From RGIG3102 sp964649845 (GTDB lineage Bacteria > Bacillota > Clostridia > Oscillospirales > Ruminococcaceae): a DNA stretch of 45,744 nucleotides. The position numbers were made by a program, and so were the translations under genes. The notes beneath the pieces are model-generated. The model was not told the DNA's origin and made no database searches. It saw only the letters and a program-made list of their open reading frames with translations. The first letter of the stretch is position 1; each line of letters starts with the position of its first letter. The stretch spans positions 1 to 45,744 of the forward strand of contig CAZYSS010000005.1 in NCBI GenBank assembly GCA_964649845.1, written 5' to 3'. Shown in pieces: positions 30,932 through 39,383 of this stretch.

Positions 30932-30958
30932 AAAACGCACCCAATCGGGTGCGTTTTT
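30932..30958 (+). terminator. Terminator of the permease gene
   Basis: AAAACGCACCC (30932-30942) pairs with GGGTGCGTTTT (30947-30957) around AATC, followed by T. Confidence 0.92.
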
Positions 30959-31003
30959 CGTTGAAAAAATTGTGTATAGCTAACCACTTTTTTTGTCTCA
31001 CTA

Positions 31004-31032
31004 TTGAAACAGACGTAAAAAAATGGTATAAT
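31004..31032 (+). promoter_or_regulatory. ridA promoter with extended -10
   Basis: TTGAAA (31004-31009), 17-bp spacer, TATAAT (31027-31032), with TGG directly before the -10. Confidence 0.8.
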
Positions 31033-31095
31033 GATAATGTAAATAAATATGTCTGAGTGCAGATGTATTGTAAAATTCGAAAGGACTTGATCAAC

Positions 31096-31476
31096 ATGAA
31101 AAAAGTAGTTTACAGCGAAAATGCTCCAGCAGCTATCGGCCCATACTCACAGGCTATCAAAACAGAAAAAACAATCTATGTTTCCGGTCAGCTTCCAGTA
31201 GACCCAGCTACAGGCAACTTCCCATCAGATGATATCAAAGACCAGGCAAGACAGTCTCTGACAAACATCAAATCTATCCTTGAAAGCGAAGGCTACACAA
31301 TGGCTGACGTTGTTAAAACAACAGTTCTGCTGGCTGACATTGCAGACTTTGCAGCAATGAACGAAGTATACGCAACATTCTTTGAAGGCGCATACCCAGC
31401 ACGTTCTGCATTCCAGGTTGCAGCAGTTCCAAAGGGCGCTAAACTTGAAATCGAAGCTATCGCTTACAAAGCATAA
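31096..31476 (+). CDS. ridA: RidA family enamine/imine deaminase
   Basis: 126 residues, the full family length. RidA hydrolyses reactive 2-aminoacrylate-type enamines released by PLP enzymes. Family signatures: ENAPAAIGPYSQA at the N-terminus, VSGQLPVDPATG, and RSAFQVAAVPKGAKLEIEA with the substrate-binding Arg. AAAGGA precedes the chosen ATG; an upstream in-frame ATG has no ribosome binding site. Strong promoter and terminator make it monocistronic. Codon use is highly biased, as in the permease upstream. Confidence 0.95.
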   Translation: MKKVVYSENAPAAIGPYSQAIKTEKTIYVSGQLPVDPATGNFPSDDIKDQARQSLTNIKSILESEGYTMADVVKTTVLLADIADFAAMNEVYATFFEGAYPARSAFQVAAVPKGAKLEIEAIAYKA

Positions 31477-31490
31477 TTAATTTTTACTTT

Positions 31491-31518
31491 AAATGCCGTG
31501 TTTACACGGCATTTTTTG
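31491..31518 (+). terminator. Terminator of ridA
   Basis: AAATGCCGTG pairs with CACGGCATTT around TTTA, followed by TTTG. Confidence 0.93.
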
Positions 31519-31525
31519 TTTGGGT

Positions 31526-31565
31526 AAATTATAGTTTATATGAGAAAACATATAAACTATAATTT
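31526..31565. promoter_or_regulatory. Perfect 17-bp inverted repeat upstream of the GT2 promoter
   Basis: AAATTATAGTTTATATG (31526-31542) and CATATAAACTATAATTT (31549-31565) are exact complements around AGAAAA. It follows the ridA terminator and precedes the GT2 promoter by 24 bp. It is too AT-rich and lacks a T tract to be an obvious terminator; an operator or a cruciform-type site is possible. Confidence 0.7.
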
Positions 31566-31588
31566 CCTATTGTATAAATACCAAATCA

Positions 31589-31617
31589 TTGACGATTCCG
31601 GTAATATATTCTATAAT
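31589..31617 (+). promoter_or_regulatory. Promoter of the GT2 gene
   Basis: TTGACG (31589-31594), 17-bp spacer, TATAAT (31612-31617). Confidence 0.8.
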
Positions 31618-31662
31618 TATAAAGATAGGGGACTTACCCGCAATAACTTATATGAGGTGCCT

Positions 31663-32655
31663 ATGAAAGCAAGCATTATTTTTCCTAATCTGAATGGTGA
31701 AAAATGGCTGAAAGATTGTATCGACAGCTGTATTAATCAGAATTTTGATGACGAATACGAAATTATTGTTATAGAAAATGCCAGCACAGATGGCTCTATG
31801 GATATAATCAGAGAATGTCAGACCAGATTTGAAAATCTTAAGGTTATTGTAAATGAAACAAATCTGGGTTTTGCCCCTGCTGTAAACCAGGGCATCCGTA
31901 TGAGTAATGCCGAATATGTTGTAATGTTCAACAATGACGCATTTGCAGAGCCGGATTGGCTGGCTGAACTGGTGCGCGTGGCAGACTCTGACCCACAGAT
32001 TTTTTCTGTAGGCAGCCATATGATTCAGCATTTTAACCGCGACCTGACAGATGACGCCGGTGACTATGTTCCGCTTTTCGGCTGGACCTGCAAACGCGGC
32101 GATGGCCTGTCAAAAGACAGATACCAGAAACAGGAAAGAATTTTCTCTGCCTGTGGTGGCGCAGCCCTTTACAGAAGAAGTATACTTGATGAGATCGGCT
32201 ATTTTGAAGAAGCATTTTTTGCCTATGGCGAAGATGTGGACCTGGGTTGGCGCGGAAATATTCACGGCTATAAAAACATATTCAACCCAAAAGCAAAAGT
32301 TTACCATATCTGCTCAGCCACAACAGGTGGCCGCTACAATGCATTCAAGGCCATCAAATCCGGTCAGAACACAGCATTGCTGCTGTGGAAAAATCAACCT
32401 CTGTTGCAGCTGATTATTAATATGCCGTTTATACTTATTGGCTTCCTGCCAAAATATCTTATGTTCAGACATAATGGTTTTGACAAAGAACTGATGGAGG
32501 GTACAAAAAATGCCTTCAGAATGAGAAAGGATATAGACAAACCAAAATTTAGATTCAAAAATATCCCTAACTATCTGTGGATTGAATGGAAAATGTTTGT
32601 AACCTGTTTTACATATGTGGATTATCGTCTGAAAAGATTTCTTAAAATTAAGTAG
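31663..32655 (+). CDS. Family 2 glycosyltransferase (rhamnosyltransferase-like)
   Basis: 330 residues. GT2 fold: KASIIFPNLNG at the N-terminus, IVIENASTDGS, ETNLGFAPAVNQGI, and the metal-binding region VVMFNNDAFAEPDWL. FSACGGAALYRRSILDEIGYFEEAFFAYGEDVDLGWR matches the acceptor-side ED-x-D block of rhamnosyl- and related transferases (quoted here only by its key residues Gly-Gly-Ala and Glu-Asp-Val-Asp). A hydrophobic segment near 250-270 suggests membrane association. It probably builds a cell-surface polysaccharide. The start has GAGG five bases upstream; the longer frame begins inside the upstream palindrome. Confidence 0.88.
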   Translation: MKASIIFPNLNGEKWLKDCIDSCINQNFDDEYEIIVIENASTDGSMDIIRECQTRFENLKVIVNETNLGFAPAVNQGIRMSNAEYVVMFNNDAFAEPDWLAELVRVADSDPQIFSVGSHMIQHFNRDLTDDAGDYVPLFGWTCKRGDGLSKDRYQKQERIFSACGGAALYRRSILDEIGYFEEAFFAYGEDVDLGWRGNIHGYKNIFNPKAKVYHICSATTGGRYNAFKAIKSGQNTALLLWKNQPLLQLIINMPFILIGFLPKYLMFRHNGFDKELMEGTKNAFRMRKDIDKPKFRFKNIPNYLWIEWKMFVTCFTYVDYRLKRFLKIK

Positions 32656-32663
32656 GAGCTGAT

Positions 32664-32879
32664 ATGATAGATAAATTGTACAAAGCCACAGACCGGCATA
32701 AAAGACAGCCTGAAACAGTGCAAAAAATTACCATGGCACAGCAAGGCAGCAAGTTTTATATTAAAGTATATTTTGCAGACAGGCCTGCAAAAACCATAGG
32801 CCGATATAACACCAGGGAAGAGGCTCACGCTGCTATGGAACAGTTAAGTGTATTAACCGACAGTAAAATTATAAAATGA
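32664..32879 (+). CDS. Small basic protein of unknown function
   Basis: 71 residues, basic, no membrane segment. It begins MIDKLYKATDRHKRQ and its middle part (KFYIKVYFADRPAKTIGRY, followed by TREEAHAAM) has an alternating beta pattern then a helix, resembling small AP2- or integrase-arm-like folds, but no family is recognised with confidence. TAGGAG lies five to six bases before the ATG. It starts eight bases after the GT2 stop and shares the same terminator, so it is probably in the same operon. Confidence 0.7.
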   Translation: MIDKLYKATDRHKRQPETVQKITMAQQGSKFYIKVYFADRPAKTIGRYNTREEAHAAMEQLSVLTDSKIIK

Positions 32880-32890
32880 TATTACAAAAT

Positions 32891-32928
32891 GTATACCGCA
32901 TGCAATAAATGCAGGCGGTATATTTGTT
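32891..32928 (+). terminator. Terminator of the GT2 operon
   Basis: TATACCGC (32892-32899) pairs with GCGGTATA (32915-32922), extended by TGCA/TGCA with one mismatch, followed by TTTG. Confidence 0.8.
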
Positions 32929-32935
32929 ATATAAA

Positions 32936-32965
32936 AACAAAAAGAGACATTTTACAATGTCTCTT
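32936..32965 (-). terminator. Terminator of the Lrp/AsnC gene
   Basis: AAGAGACATT (32942-32951) pairs with AATGTCTCTT (32956-32965) around TTAC. On the minus strand TTTTTGTTTT follows. Confidence 0.88.
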
Positions 32966-33008
32966 CTGGTTTGTATTATAAAAACGAAAGGATTTTCGAT
33001 GATAGCAA

Positions 33009-33437
33009 TTATAAAATGGATTTGCGTGCAATAGGTGTGGACAGAATAATCTGTGTGGATGTTTCACCCATTTTCTGGAATTTCATAATAAGTTTTTCCA
33101 GGTCGTTGATTTCTGCAGCGTCAACCTTTACCAGATAGCTGTATGCGCCTGTTACGTGGTGACACTCAATAACCATTGGTTCGTTGTTTACAAGGTTCAG
33201 CAGTTTTTCAGTATCGCCTGGCTGAACAGATACGTTGATAATAGCGTGCACAGCTCTGCCCATTTTGCGTGGGTTTACAATAGCTGTGTAACCTTCAATC
33301 ACGCCATCTTTTTCCAGTCTTTTGATTCTTTCACTTACAGCCGGTGCAGTGAGTGAGATTGTCTGTGTAATTTCCTTTACAGTCATTCTGCCGTTCTGCT
33401 GCAGCAGCTCAAGTATTTTTTTATCGATAGCGTCCAT
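33009..33437 (-). CDS. Lrp/AsnC-family transcriptional regulator
   Basis: 142 residues. N-terminal winged HTH (DAIDKKILELLQQNGRMTVKEI in pattern, then SLTAPAVSERIKRLEKDGVIEGY) and C-terminal RAM/AsnC ligand-binding domain (VIECHHVTGAYSYLVKV). These feast/famine regulators bind amino acids and form octamers. GGGGG lies five bases before the ATG; a longer TTG-started frame is unlikely. The nearby amino acid permease and ridA are possible targets, but nothing in the sequence proves this. An inverted repeat lies just upstream of its start. Confidence 0.92.
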   Translation of the reverse strand: MDAIDKKILELLQQNGRMTVKEITQTISLTAPAVSERIKRLEKDGVIEGYTAIVNPRKMGRAVHAIINVSVQPGDTEKLLNLVNNEPMVIECHHVTGAYSYLVKVDAAEINDLEKLIMKFQKMGETSTQIILSTPIARKSIL

Positions 33438-33452
33438 TATTTCCCCCAAATC

Positions 33453-33493
33453 AGAATCCCTGCAAATAATTTTAAATTCCAAAAGGGGATTCT
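33453..33493. promoter_or_regulatory. Inverted repeat upstream of the Lrp/AsnC gene
   Basis: AGAATCCC (33453-33460) and GGGATTCT (33486-33493) are exact complements 25 bases apart. Position fits an autoregulatory site or a leader hairpin. Confidence 0.4.
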
Positions 33494-33593
33494 CTTATTT
33501 ATATTAATTTTTTGTACGAAATACATTATATATATATCCGCCTGATTTGTAAAGGGGAAAATGAAAGTTTGTGCAAAACCACATTTTTTTATG

Positions 33594-34796
33594 CTATTTT
33601 ACCTGATAGCTTGTAAAAATATATAAAAATTTCTTGTCTACTTTACCTTTTACAGCTATACCCTCCGCAGTGTAGTCCTCGCTGTCAATCCTGCCATTTT
33701 CACGGATGATGTTCAGAAGACCTGTCTGGCTGTATGGCAGCAGCAGGTCCAGGTCGGCCATACGCCGTGCCAGTAAATCATCAATTCTGGCCAGCAGAGT
33801 ATCCAGGCCATAACCGCTTTTAGCACTGGTCACCACTGCATATGGTGGGGCAGGCATATCGTGTTCTTTGTCATATTTGTTGTATACTGTGATTACGTTT
33901 TCCATTTCACAGCCTATTTCAGCCAGAACACCTTGGGTGATTTCAAGCTGCAGGTCCCTGTCTTCACTGGCAATGTCACACACATTCAGTATAATGTCAG
34001 CATATTTTGCCTGTTCCAGCGTAGATTTAAAAGCCTCTACCAGTTTATGAGGCAGGCGGCTTACAAAACCTACTGTGTCTACCAGAATGGCATTCTGGCC
34101 ACTTGGCAGCAGCAGTTTTCTTGCTGTAGGGTCCAGTGTGGCAAACAGCATATCTTTTTCAAAAATATCGCTGCCTGTCATGGCGTTCAGCAGGCTGGAT
34201 TTGCCTACGTTAGTGTAGCCTGTAAGAGCAATAATCGGTACGTCGTTTTTCTTGCGCTGGTTATTGAGAATATCCCTGCGTTTTTCCACCTGTGCCAGCT
34301 TCTGTTTGATAAGGTCTATGCGGCCCTGAATATATCTGCGGTCCAGTTCCAGTTTGGTTTCACCGCCGCCACCGCCCTGACGGGACATGGACACACCCAC
34401 ACCTGTCAGCCTTGGCAGACGGTATTTCAGCAAAGCCAGCTCTGTCTGCAGTTTGCCTTCGCTGGTTGTGGCACGGCGGGAGAAAATTTCCAGAATAAGC
34501 ATAGTGCGGTCGATAACTTCTATTCCCAGATAGTCAGATATGTTTCTTATCTGGCTGCCAGTCAGTTCGCAGTCAAAGACACACAGTTCAATTTCATTGG
34601 CGTCAGCCAGCTGTTTTGCTTCTTCCAGCTTGCCTTCGCCCAGATAGTATTTCTTTTCAGGATTTTCCCTGCGCTGTACAATACTGAATGCAACCTCAAG
34701 GTCAGCGGCTTCACATAGGGCAGCCAGCTCTTTTATGGAATCATCAATGTTATATTCGCCTGTGTCAACGGCGGCCAACATGGTTTTTGTAAGCAT
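33594..34796 (-). CDS. hflX: GTPase HflX
   Basis: 400 residues. N-terminal HflX domain (about 1-180) with YYLGEGKLEEAKQL, FDCELTGSQIRN, SEGKLQTELA and the Gly-rich RQGGGGGETKLELDRR. The GTPase domain starts near 188: GYTNVGKSSLLNAMTG (G1), ATLDPT (G2), DTVGF (G3), NKYD (G4) and TSAKSG (G5). HflX binds ribosomes and rescues or splits stalled or hibernating ones. AGGTAA precedes the ATG. Single gene. Confidence 0.96.
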   Translation of the reverse strand: MLTKTMLAAVDTGEYNIDDSIKELAALCEAADLEVAFSIVQRRENPEKKYYLGEGKLEEAKQLADANEIELCVFDCELTGSQIRNISDYLGIEVIDRTMLILEIFSRRATTSEGKLQTELALLKYRLPRLTGVGVSMSRQGGGGGETKLELDRRYIQGRIDLIKQKLAQVEKRRDILNNQRKKNDVPIIALTGYTNVGKSSLLNAMTGSDIFEKDMLFATLDPTARKLLLPSGQNAILVDTVGFVSRLPHKLVEAFKSTLEQAKYADIILNVCDIASEDRDLQLEITQGVLAEIGCEMENVITVYNKYDKEHDMPAPPYAVVTSAKSGYGLDTLLARIDDLLARRMADLDLLLPYSQTGLLNIIRENGRIDSEDYTAEGIAVKGKVDKKFLYIFTSYQVK

Positions 34797-34910
34797 AAAT
34801 TACCTGCTTTCTTCAAAAAATGTTATATTTTGCTATAATGAATTATCATTTTACTTTATTTTTTCACATATATGTGTTAAAATGCATTTATAATAAAGGA
34901 GATGATGAGA

Positions 34911-35567
34911 ATGTTTTGTCCAAGATGCGGACGCCCTGTAAGTCCTACAGCCAACTTTTGCGGCGGATGTGGTCTGCCAAAAGCAGAAATAGAAAAAGCA
35001 ACTGTACCTGTGCAGACACAGGTGGATTCCTCTCAGCCTGCACTACAGGTGACAGAAACAGAGATGAATGAACTGAACAGCGCACTTTCACAGTTGGAAG
35101 GCGACCTGACAGGTGTTAATCCTGTAGAAAATTATACCACAGATACTACTGCAATTACAAATACTGATACAGGCCGGGAAGAAAAAATTGTACCGGAATT
35201 GAAATTTACTGTGGAAAGTCAGTCTGCAGAGCAGGAAAATGTAACTGCCGGCCAGTCTGACTATAGCCGGAATGCCCCACAGCATCCGTTTTATACACAG
35301 AACAACTATGAACAGTCACGGCCGGTTGCACAATTTGCTGACCTGCCGGACCAGAACCTGTCTACTGTTGATTTTGTGTGGATGCTGCTGATTTCATCAA
35401 TTCCTGTTGTAGGTATGTTTTATGTTATCTATCAGGCCTTTGTACAGAAAGAAAATGTAAATAAAAAATCATGGGCGAGAGCAACAATAATCATATATCT
35501 GTTTGCTGCTTTGCTGGGGCTGGTATTTTCCATTGGCCTTGCGCTGACATCATTTATTTACTGGTAA
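34911..35567 (+). CDS. Zinc-ribbon membrane protein
   Basis: 218 residues. An N-terminal zinc ribbon (MFCPRCGRPVSPTANFCGGCG) with two CxxC pairs is followed by a long acidic, Thr/Gln/Ser-rich linker (about 25-140) and two C-terminal membrane helices (about 151-172 and 185-216). This zinc-ribbon plus membrane layout is common in Clostridia and has no defined role. AAGGAG points to the third of three nearby in-frame ATGs. It diverges from hflX. Confidence 0.85.
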   Translation: MFCPRCGRPVSPTANFCGGCGLPKAEIEKATVPVQTQVDSSQPALQVTETEMNELNSALSQLEGDLTGVNPVENYTTDTTAITNTDTGREEKIVPELKFTVESQSAEQENVTAGQSDYSRNAPQHPFYTQNNYEQSRPVAQFADLPDQNLSTVDFVWMLLISSIPVVGMFYVIYQAFVQKENVNKKSWARATIIIYLFAALLGLVFSIGLALTSFIYW

Positions 35568-35580
35568 AAATTCTGATTAA

Positions 35581-35608
35581 AATACCGCCTTGCAGGCGGT
35601 ATTTTTTT
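35581..35608. terminator. Bidirectional terminator
   Basis: AATACCGCCT (35581-35590) pairs with AGGCGGTATT (35594-35603), followed by TTTTT on plus; A run on the other side. Confidence 0.92.
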
Positions 35609-35615
35609 GTAGAGT

Positions 35616-36566
35616 TTATATTAATTTTTCCACTTCTGCCAGTTCCGGTACACTGGTAAGACCACCGTATGCCATGGTGGACAGGCTGGCTGCGGTGCAG
35701 GCAAACCTGCATATTTTGTCCATATCTTCAATGGTCAGTTCATCAGGTTTTTTGTCTTCCTGTAAAAGACAGTGCATAGCACTGCCGCCGAATATATCAC
35801 CTGCCCCTGTGGTGTCCACAGGGGTTATGTTCTGCGGTATTTTCACATAGCCGCTGCCGTTTTTGTTAGCGTAATAGCAGCCGTCAGCTCCCAGGGTTAC
35901 ATAGACAAGGCTGGCGCCAAAATCTTTCAAAATAATCTGTGCACCTGTTTCACAGTCGCATTCCCACAGGAACTGCACTTCCTCATCGCTGATTTTTACC
36001 ACGTCAGCCTGTTCCAGTCCGTACAGCATAGCGGCTTTGGCGTCCACCGGGTCATCCCACAGGGCAAGACGCAGATTAGGGTCAAAGCTGATTAGTTTAC
36101 CATTTTGCTTTGCATACTGCAGGCATTTTACAGTTGCTGAACCGGCGGTGTCGTGGGTCAGGCTCAATGTGCCGAAGTGAAACACTTTTGCCTGCTTCAG
36201 CAGAAACCAGTTTATTTCACTGAAATCCAGCTGGGTATCAGCCCCCGGTTTTCTGGCAAAGGAAAAACTGCGCTCGCCGTTTTCGTCCAGAGTGACAAAT
36301 GCAAGAGTGGTAAAAAAGTCGCTGTCTGCAACAACATTGTCTGTGTTTATGCCCCGGTTATTCAGTGTGTCAATCAGCATATGGCCAAAGGCATCATCCC
36401 CAACTTTGCCTATCATAGCTGTTTTATGTCCGTATTTTGCCAGCGCTGCCAGAAAATTTGCAGGTGCGCCGCCAGGCTGTGCCTGCAGGGCAGGGTAGCC
36501 CATTTCGTCCACAGATTTCTGTGCAAAATCTATCAGTATTTCTCCCAATGCCACAACTTCAATCAT
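35616..36566 (-). CDS. Fructokinase-type PfkB-family carbohydrate kinase
   Basis: 316 residues. PfkB signatures: GEILIDF at the N-terminus, QPGGAPANFLAALAKYG, GKVGDDAFG, FDPNLR, and the catalytic motif DTTGAGDIFGG with the base Asp. The GGAPANFL and FDPNLR-x-x-LW blocks are those of ScrK-type fructokinases, which make fructose-6-phosphate. AGGAGG precedes the ATG. No sucrose transport or hydrolase genes are adjacent, so 2-keto-3-deoxygluconate or another sugar cannot be excluded. Confidence 0.88.
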   Translation of the reverse strand: MIEVVALGEILIDFAQKSVDEMGYPALQAQPGGAPANFLAALAKYGHKTAMIGKVGDDAFGHMLIDTLNNRGINTDNVVADSDFFTTLAFVTLDENGERSFSFARKPGADTQLDFSEINWFLLKQAKVFHFGTLSLTHDTAGSATVKCLQYAKQNGKLISFDPNLRLALWDDPVDAKAAMLYGLEQADVVKISDEEVQFLWECDCETGAQIILKDFGASLVYVTLGADGCYYANKNGSGYVKIPQNITPVDTTGAGDIFGGSAMHCLLQEDKKPDELTIEDMDKICRFACTAASLSTMAYGGLTSVPELAEVEKLI

Positions 36567-36631
36567 AATGGCCTCCTGTGCATATTTATGTGTATATTTT
36601 CAGTATATATGTTGATGCAGCCAATTTCAAG

Positions 36632-36660
36632 TTGAAAAATATGAATACAGATGATAATAT
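36632..36660 (+). promoter_or_regulatory. Promoter of the racemase gene
   Basis: TTGAAA (36632-36637), 17-bp spacer, TAATAT (36655-36660). Confidence 0.7.
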
Positions 36661-36698
36661 ATAAATATATATCAGAACGTGACAAGGAGAAATATATT

Positions 36699-37397
36699 AT
36701 GAAAAAAGTGGGTCTTATCGGCGGCCTCAGCTGGCAGTCTACAGTTGACTATTACAGAATCATCAACGAAGAATCCAACAACCGTCTGGGGAACAAGTCC
36801 ACTGTGGAATCCATTATCTTTTCCACAGACCTGGAAAGAAAATACAACCTGGTAACCAGCGGTAAGCTGGATACTCTGGCAGAAGAATTTATTGATATTG
36901 CACAGAGCCTGGAAAGAGCTGGCGCAGACGTGGTAGTTATGTGTACCAACACAATGCACACAGTTTTTGATCAGATTCAGGCTGCTGTAAATATCCCTAT
37001 GATTCATATTGTGGATGCCACAGCACAGGCCATCAAAAAAGCAGGTGTGAGCAAAGTGGCACTGTTGGGCACTACATTCACTATGACACAGCCGTTCTAC
37101 AAAGCAAAGCTGAAAGATGTTTACGGCATTGACACTGTTGTGCCACAGCCAGAGCAAATGGATGAAATCATGCGTGTTATTGAAGAAGAGCTGACCTTCA
37201 ACATTATCAAAGATTCCTCCAGAGAATACTTTGTAAATGTTATTAATGAACTGAAACAGCAGGGCGCAGAAGGCGTTATCCTGGGCTGTACGGAAATCCA
37301 GATGCTTATCAAACAGAAAGACAGCCCTGTTCCTGTGTTTGACTCCACAGAGCTGCACGCACTTGCTGCACTTGATTTTGCAATGGATAAAGAATAA
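36699..37397 (+). CDS. Aspartate/glutamate racemase family protein
   Basis: 232 residues. The Asp/Glu racemase fold has two catalytic cysteines in VVMCTNTMH (near 82) and VILGCTEIQML (near 197). IGGLSWQSTVDYYRIINE at the N-terminus and LLGTTFTM in the middle are typical of the aspartate racemase (YgeA-like) branch. It probably interconverts L- and D-aspartate or a related amino acid. AAGGAG precedes the chosen ATG. Single gene ending in a strong terminator. Confidence 0.92.
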   Translation: MKKVGLIGGLSWQSTVDYYRIINEESNNRLGNKSTVESIIFSTDLERKYNLVTSGKLDTLAEEFIDIAQSLERAGADVVVMCTNTMHTVFDQIQAAVNIPMIHIVDATAQAIKKAGVSKVALLGTTFTMTQPFYKAKLKDVYGIDTVVPQPEQMDEIMRVIEEELTFNIIKDSSREYFVNVINELKQQGAEGVILGCTEIQMLIKQKDSPVPVFDSTELHALAALDFAMDKE

Positions 37398-37461
37398 AAC
37401 TGTATTTCTGTGACGGAATAAGATGCAGGTAAAATGAGATAAAAGTACATAATTAACACAA

Positions 37462-37493
37462 TAAAAAAGAGCGTCATCAGACGCTCTTTTTTA
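37462..37493. terminator. Bidirectional terminator
   Basis: AAAAAAGAGCGTC pairs with GACGCTCTTTTTT around ATCA, between the racemase gene and the convergent ABC operon. Confidence 0.95.
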
Positions 37494-38135
37494 TCATAAA
37501 TCTTTATTTTTATAAATTTTTACTGACAGTAATATTGACCTCATATATATCAGTATCAAAAGCAATATACATATCCGCACAACCAGATTTTCATATTCTG
37601 TAAGCATTATCAGGACGGCTGCAGGCCAGAAGCTGAAAAAGGATACCACACCTGTCAGTATGGCAGGTATAAACACAATCAGCATTGTATATATCCTGCC
37701 CTTTGTGGTGCCGAATTTGTATATGGTAGGGAACAGCAGGCTGTGGTAAAACATTGACAGCAATATGGCTGTACCGCATATAATCAACTGCTGTGAAACA
37801 TTGATTGTCTGTCTGGTGGGGTTGAATATGGTGGTCATAAATGTGGCAAATGCGGCAGCTGCCACAGACAATATGATGCTGAAAATATATTTTGATACAA
37901 CAATTTCTCTGGTTGTCACAGGCATTGTGCGTGCCATTTTGTCCCATTTGCTCTGTTCGTCATAAGCTATGGCTGTTACAGGTGCCATTGATATTACCAG
38001 AGTGGAGATAAGTATGGCAGAGGCCCTGTCACCCTCCATAATGCCAAATGCCAGCACATACAGCACAATTATCAGGGCATAGGTTTTTATGGTGGATGCC
38101 ATAGTGTAAAAATCCTTTAAAATCAGACCTTTCAT
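37494..38135 (-). CDS. ABC-2-type transporter permease
   Basis: 213 residues with about six membrane helices. The N-terminus (MKGLILKDFYTM) and the ISMAPVTAIAYDEQSKWDKMARTMPV block match the short ABC-2 permeases found with YtrA-type GntR operons in Clostridia. Its ATG overlaps the ATPase stop codon (ATGA), so the two are translationally coupled. It is the last gene of the operon. The substrate is unknown; such systems often respond to cell-wall-active antibiotics. Confidence 0.88.
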   Translation of the reverse strand: MKGLILKDFYTMASTIKTYALIIVLYVLAFGIMEGDRASAILISTLVISMAPVTAIAYDEQSKWDKMARTMPVTTREIVVSKYIFSIILSVAAAAFATFMTTIFNPTRQTINVSQQLIICGTAILLSMFYHSLLFPTIYKFGTTKGRIYTMLIVFIPAILTGVVSFFSFWPAAVLIMLTEYENLVVRICILLLILIYMRSILLSVKIYKNKDL

Positions 38136-38980
38136 ACTTTATCCTCCTTTGTCATATACAGCAGCATATCTTCAATGGTTGGCTTTTCCAGCAGCATACC
38201 GGCAGGCACCTTGCTGCGGTGTACAAGGGCGGAAATGCCGTAATTGCTGCGGCTGGTGCCCAGAACAGCTGATTTGTCAATTGCTTCGAAATCTTCGGCA
38301 GAACATTTCAGTATGGCGTATTCTTCGCTTATTCTGTCTTTTTCAATAGTCAGAAGAATTTTACCATTGTTTATAAATGTGATATAGTCGGCCACCTTTT
38401 CAAGGTCAGTGGTGATATGGCTGCTCATAAACACTGTGTTTTCTTCATCCTGCACAAAATCCAACAGCATATCCAGTATTTCTTCCCTTACCACAGGGTC
38501 CAGACCGCTGGTGGCTTCGTCCAGAATCAGCAGCTTTGCGCCGTAACTCAGGGCACTGGCTATAGACAGCTTCATCTTCATTCCACGTGAAAATTCGTGG
38601 ACTTTTTTATCATCAGGCAGACCGAATTTCCTGCACAGACTTAAAAATTTTTCACTGTCCCAGTTTTTATAGATGTCCTTTGAAAATCTGTCAATCTGCT
38701 TTATTTTCAACGGGGAAGGGTAGATGCATTCATCATACACCACACCTATCATTTCTTTCTGCCGTGGGGACAATTCCGTGTGTGCAGTGCCGAATATCTC
38801 AATTTCGCCACCATCAACAGGAATAAGGTCCAGGATTGACTTTATGGATGTGCTTTTGCCGGCGCCGTTTGCCCCTACAAAGCCTGTGATATAGCCTTGC
38901 GGTATATCAAGGCACACATTGTCCAGGGCAAAACTGCCGTAGTTTTTGCACAGGCCAGTCACTTTAATGGCATTTTCCAT
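38132..38980 (-). CDS. ABC transporter ATP-binding protein
   Basis: 282 residues. Walker A GANGAGKST (near 36), a Q-loop region replaced by VYDECIYPSPLK, signature FSRGMKMKL, Walker B LLILDEATSGLDP and switch His in SSHITTD. The signature with FSRGMK is typical of YtrB-like ATPases. It forms a transporter with the permease encoded downstream and is preceded 11 bases upstream by the GntR gene. AGGAGG-like site precedes the ATG. Confidence 0.92.
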   Translation of the reverse strand: MENAIKVTGLCKNYGSFALDNVCLDIPQGYITGFVGANGAGKSTSIKSILDLIPVDGGEIEIFGTAHTELSPRQKEMIGVVYDECIYPSPLKIKQIDRFSKDIYKNWDSEKFLSLCRKFGLPDDKKVHEFSRGMKMKLSIASALSYGAKLLILDEATSGLDPVVREEILDMLLDFVQDEENTVFMSSHITTDLEKVADYITFINNGKILLTIEKDRISEEYAILKCSAEDFEAIDKSAVLGTSRSNYGISALVHRSKVPAGMLLEKPTIEDMLLYMTKEDKV

Positions 38981-38991
38981 TGGGTCCTCCT

Positions 38992-39369
38992 TTATTCATT
39001 TATATCAATAAGCAGGTCCAGCATTGCGTGCAGTTCCCGCGGTGTAAGATTGCACAGCCGGGAAGCGGCTACAGCCTTGGCCAGGGCTTCTTCCACTTCT
39101 TTCAGGTGCATTTCTCTTACAAATTCCAGATTTTTTGGCGCCACATAGCAGCCTTTGCCGGCCACCGTCTGTATAAAGCCGCTTTTTTCCAGTTCTTCAT
39201 AGGCGCGCTTGGTGGTGATAATGCTGATGCGCAGTTCCTTTGCCAGTGCGCGCATTGATGGCAGCATTTCCCCCTCTTTCAGCACGCCGCTGACAATGGC
39301 GGTTTTTATCTGCTGTTCAATTTGGGTGTATATAGGGTCCTGAGACCGGTTGGATATAATTATATTCAT
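38992..39369 (-). CDS. GntR-family regulator, YtrA type
   Basis: 125 residues. Winged HTH at about 8-75 (DPIYTQIEQQIKTAIVSG, then LPSMRALAKELRISIITTKRAYEELEKSG in pattern) followed by only a short dimerisation helix pair, the YtrA subfamily layout. It is the first gene of the GntR-ATPase-permease operon. The ATG at 39369 has GAGG six bases upstream; the longer frame would read through the operator. A palindrome over the promoter suggests it represses its own operon until an inducer, perhaps an envelope-active compound, is present. Confidence 0.93.
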   Translation of the reverse strand: MNIIISNRSQDPIYTQIEQQIKTAIVSGVLKEGEMLPSMRALAKELRISIITTKRAYEELEKSGFIQTVAGKGCYVAPKNLEFVREMHLKEVEEALAKAVAASRLCNLTPRELHAMLDLLIDINE

Positions 39370-39383
39370 ATAGTACCTCTGCA

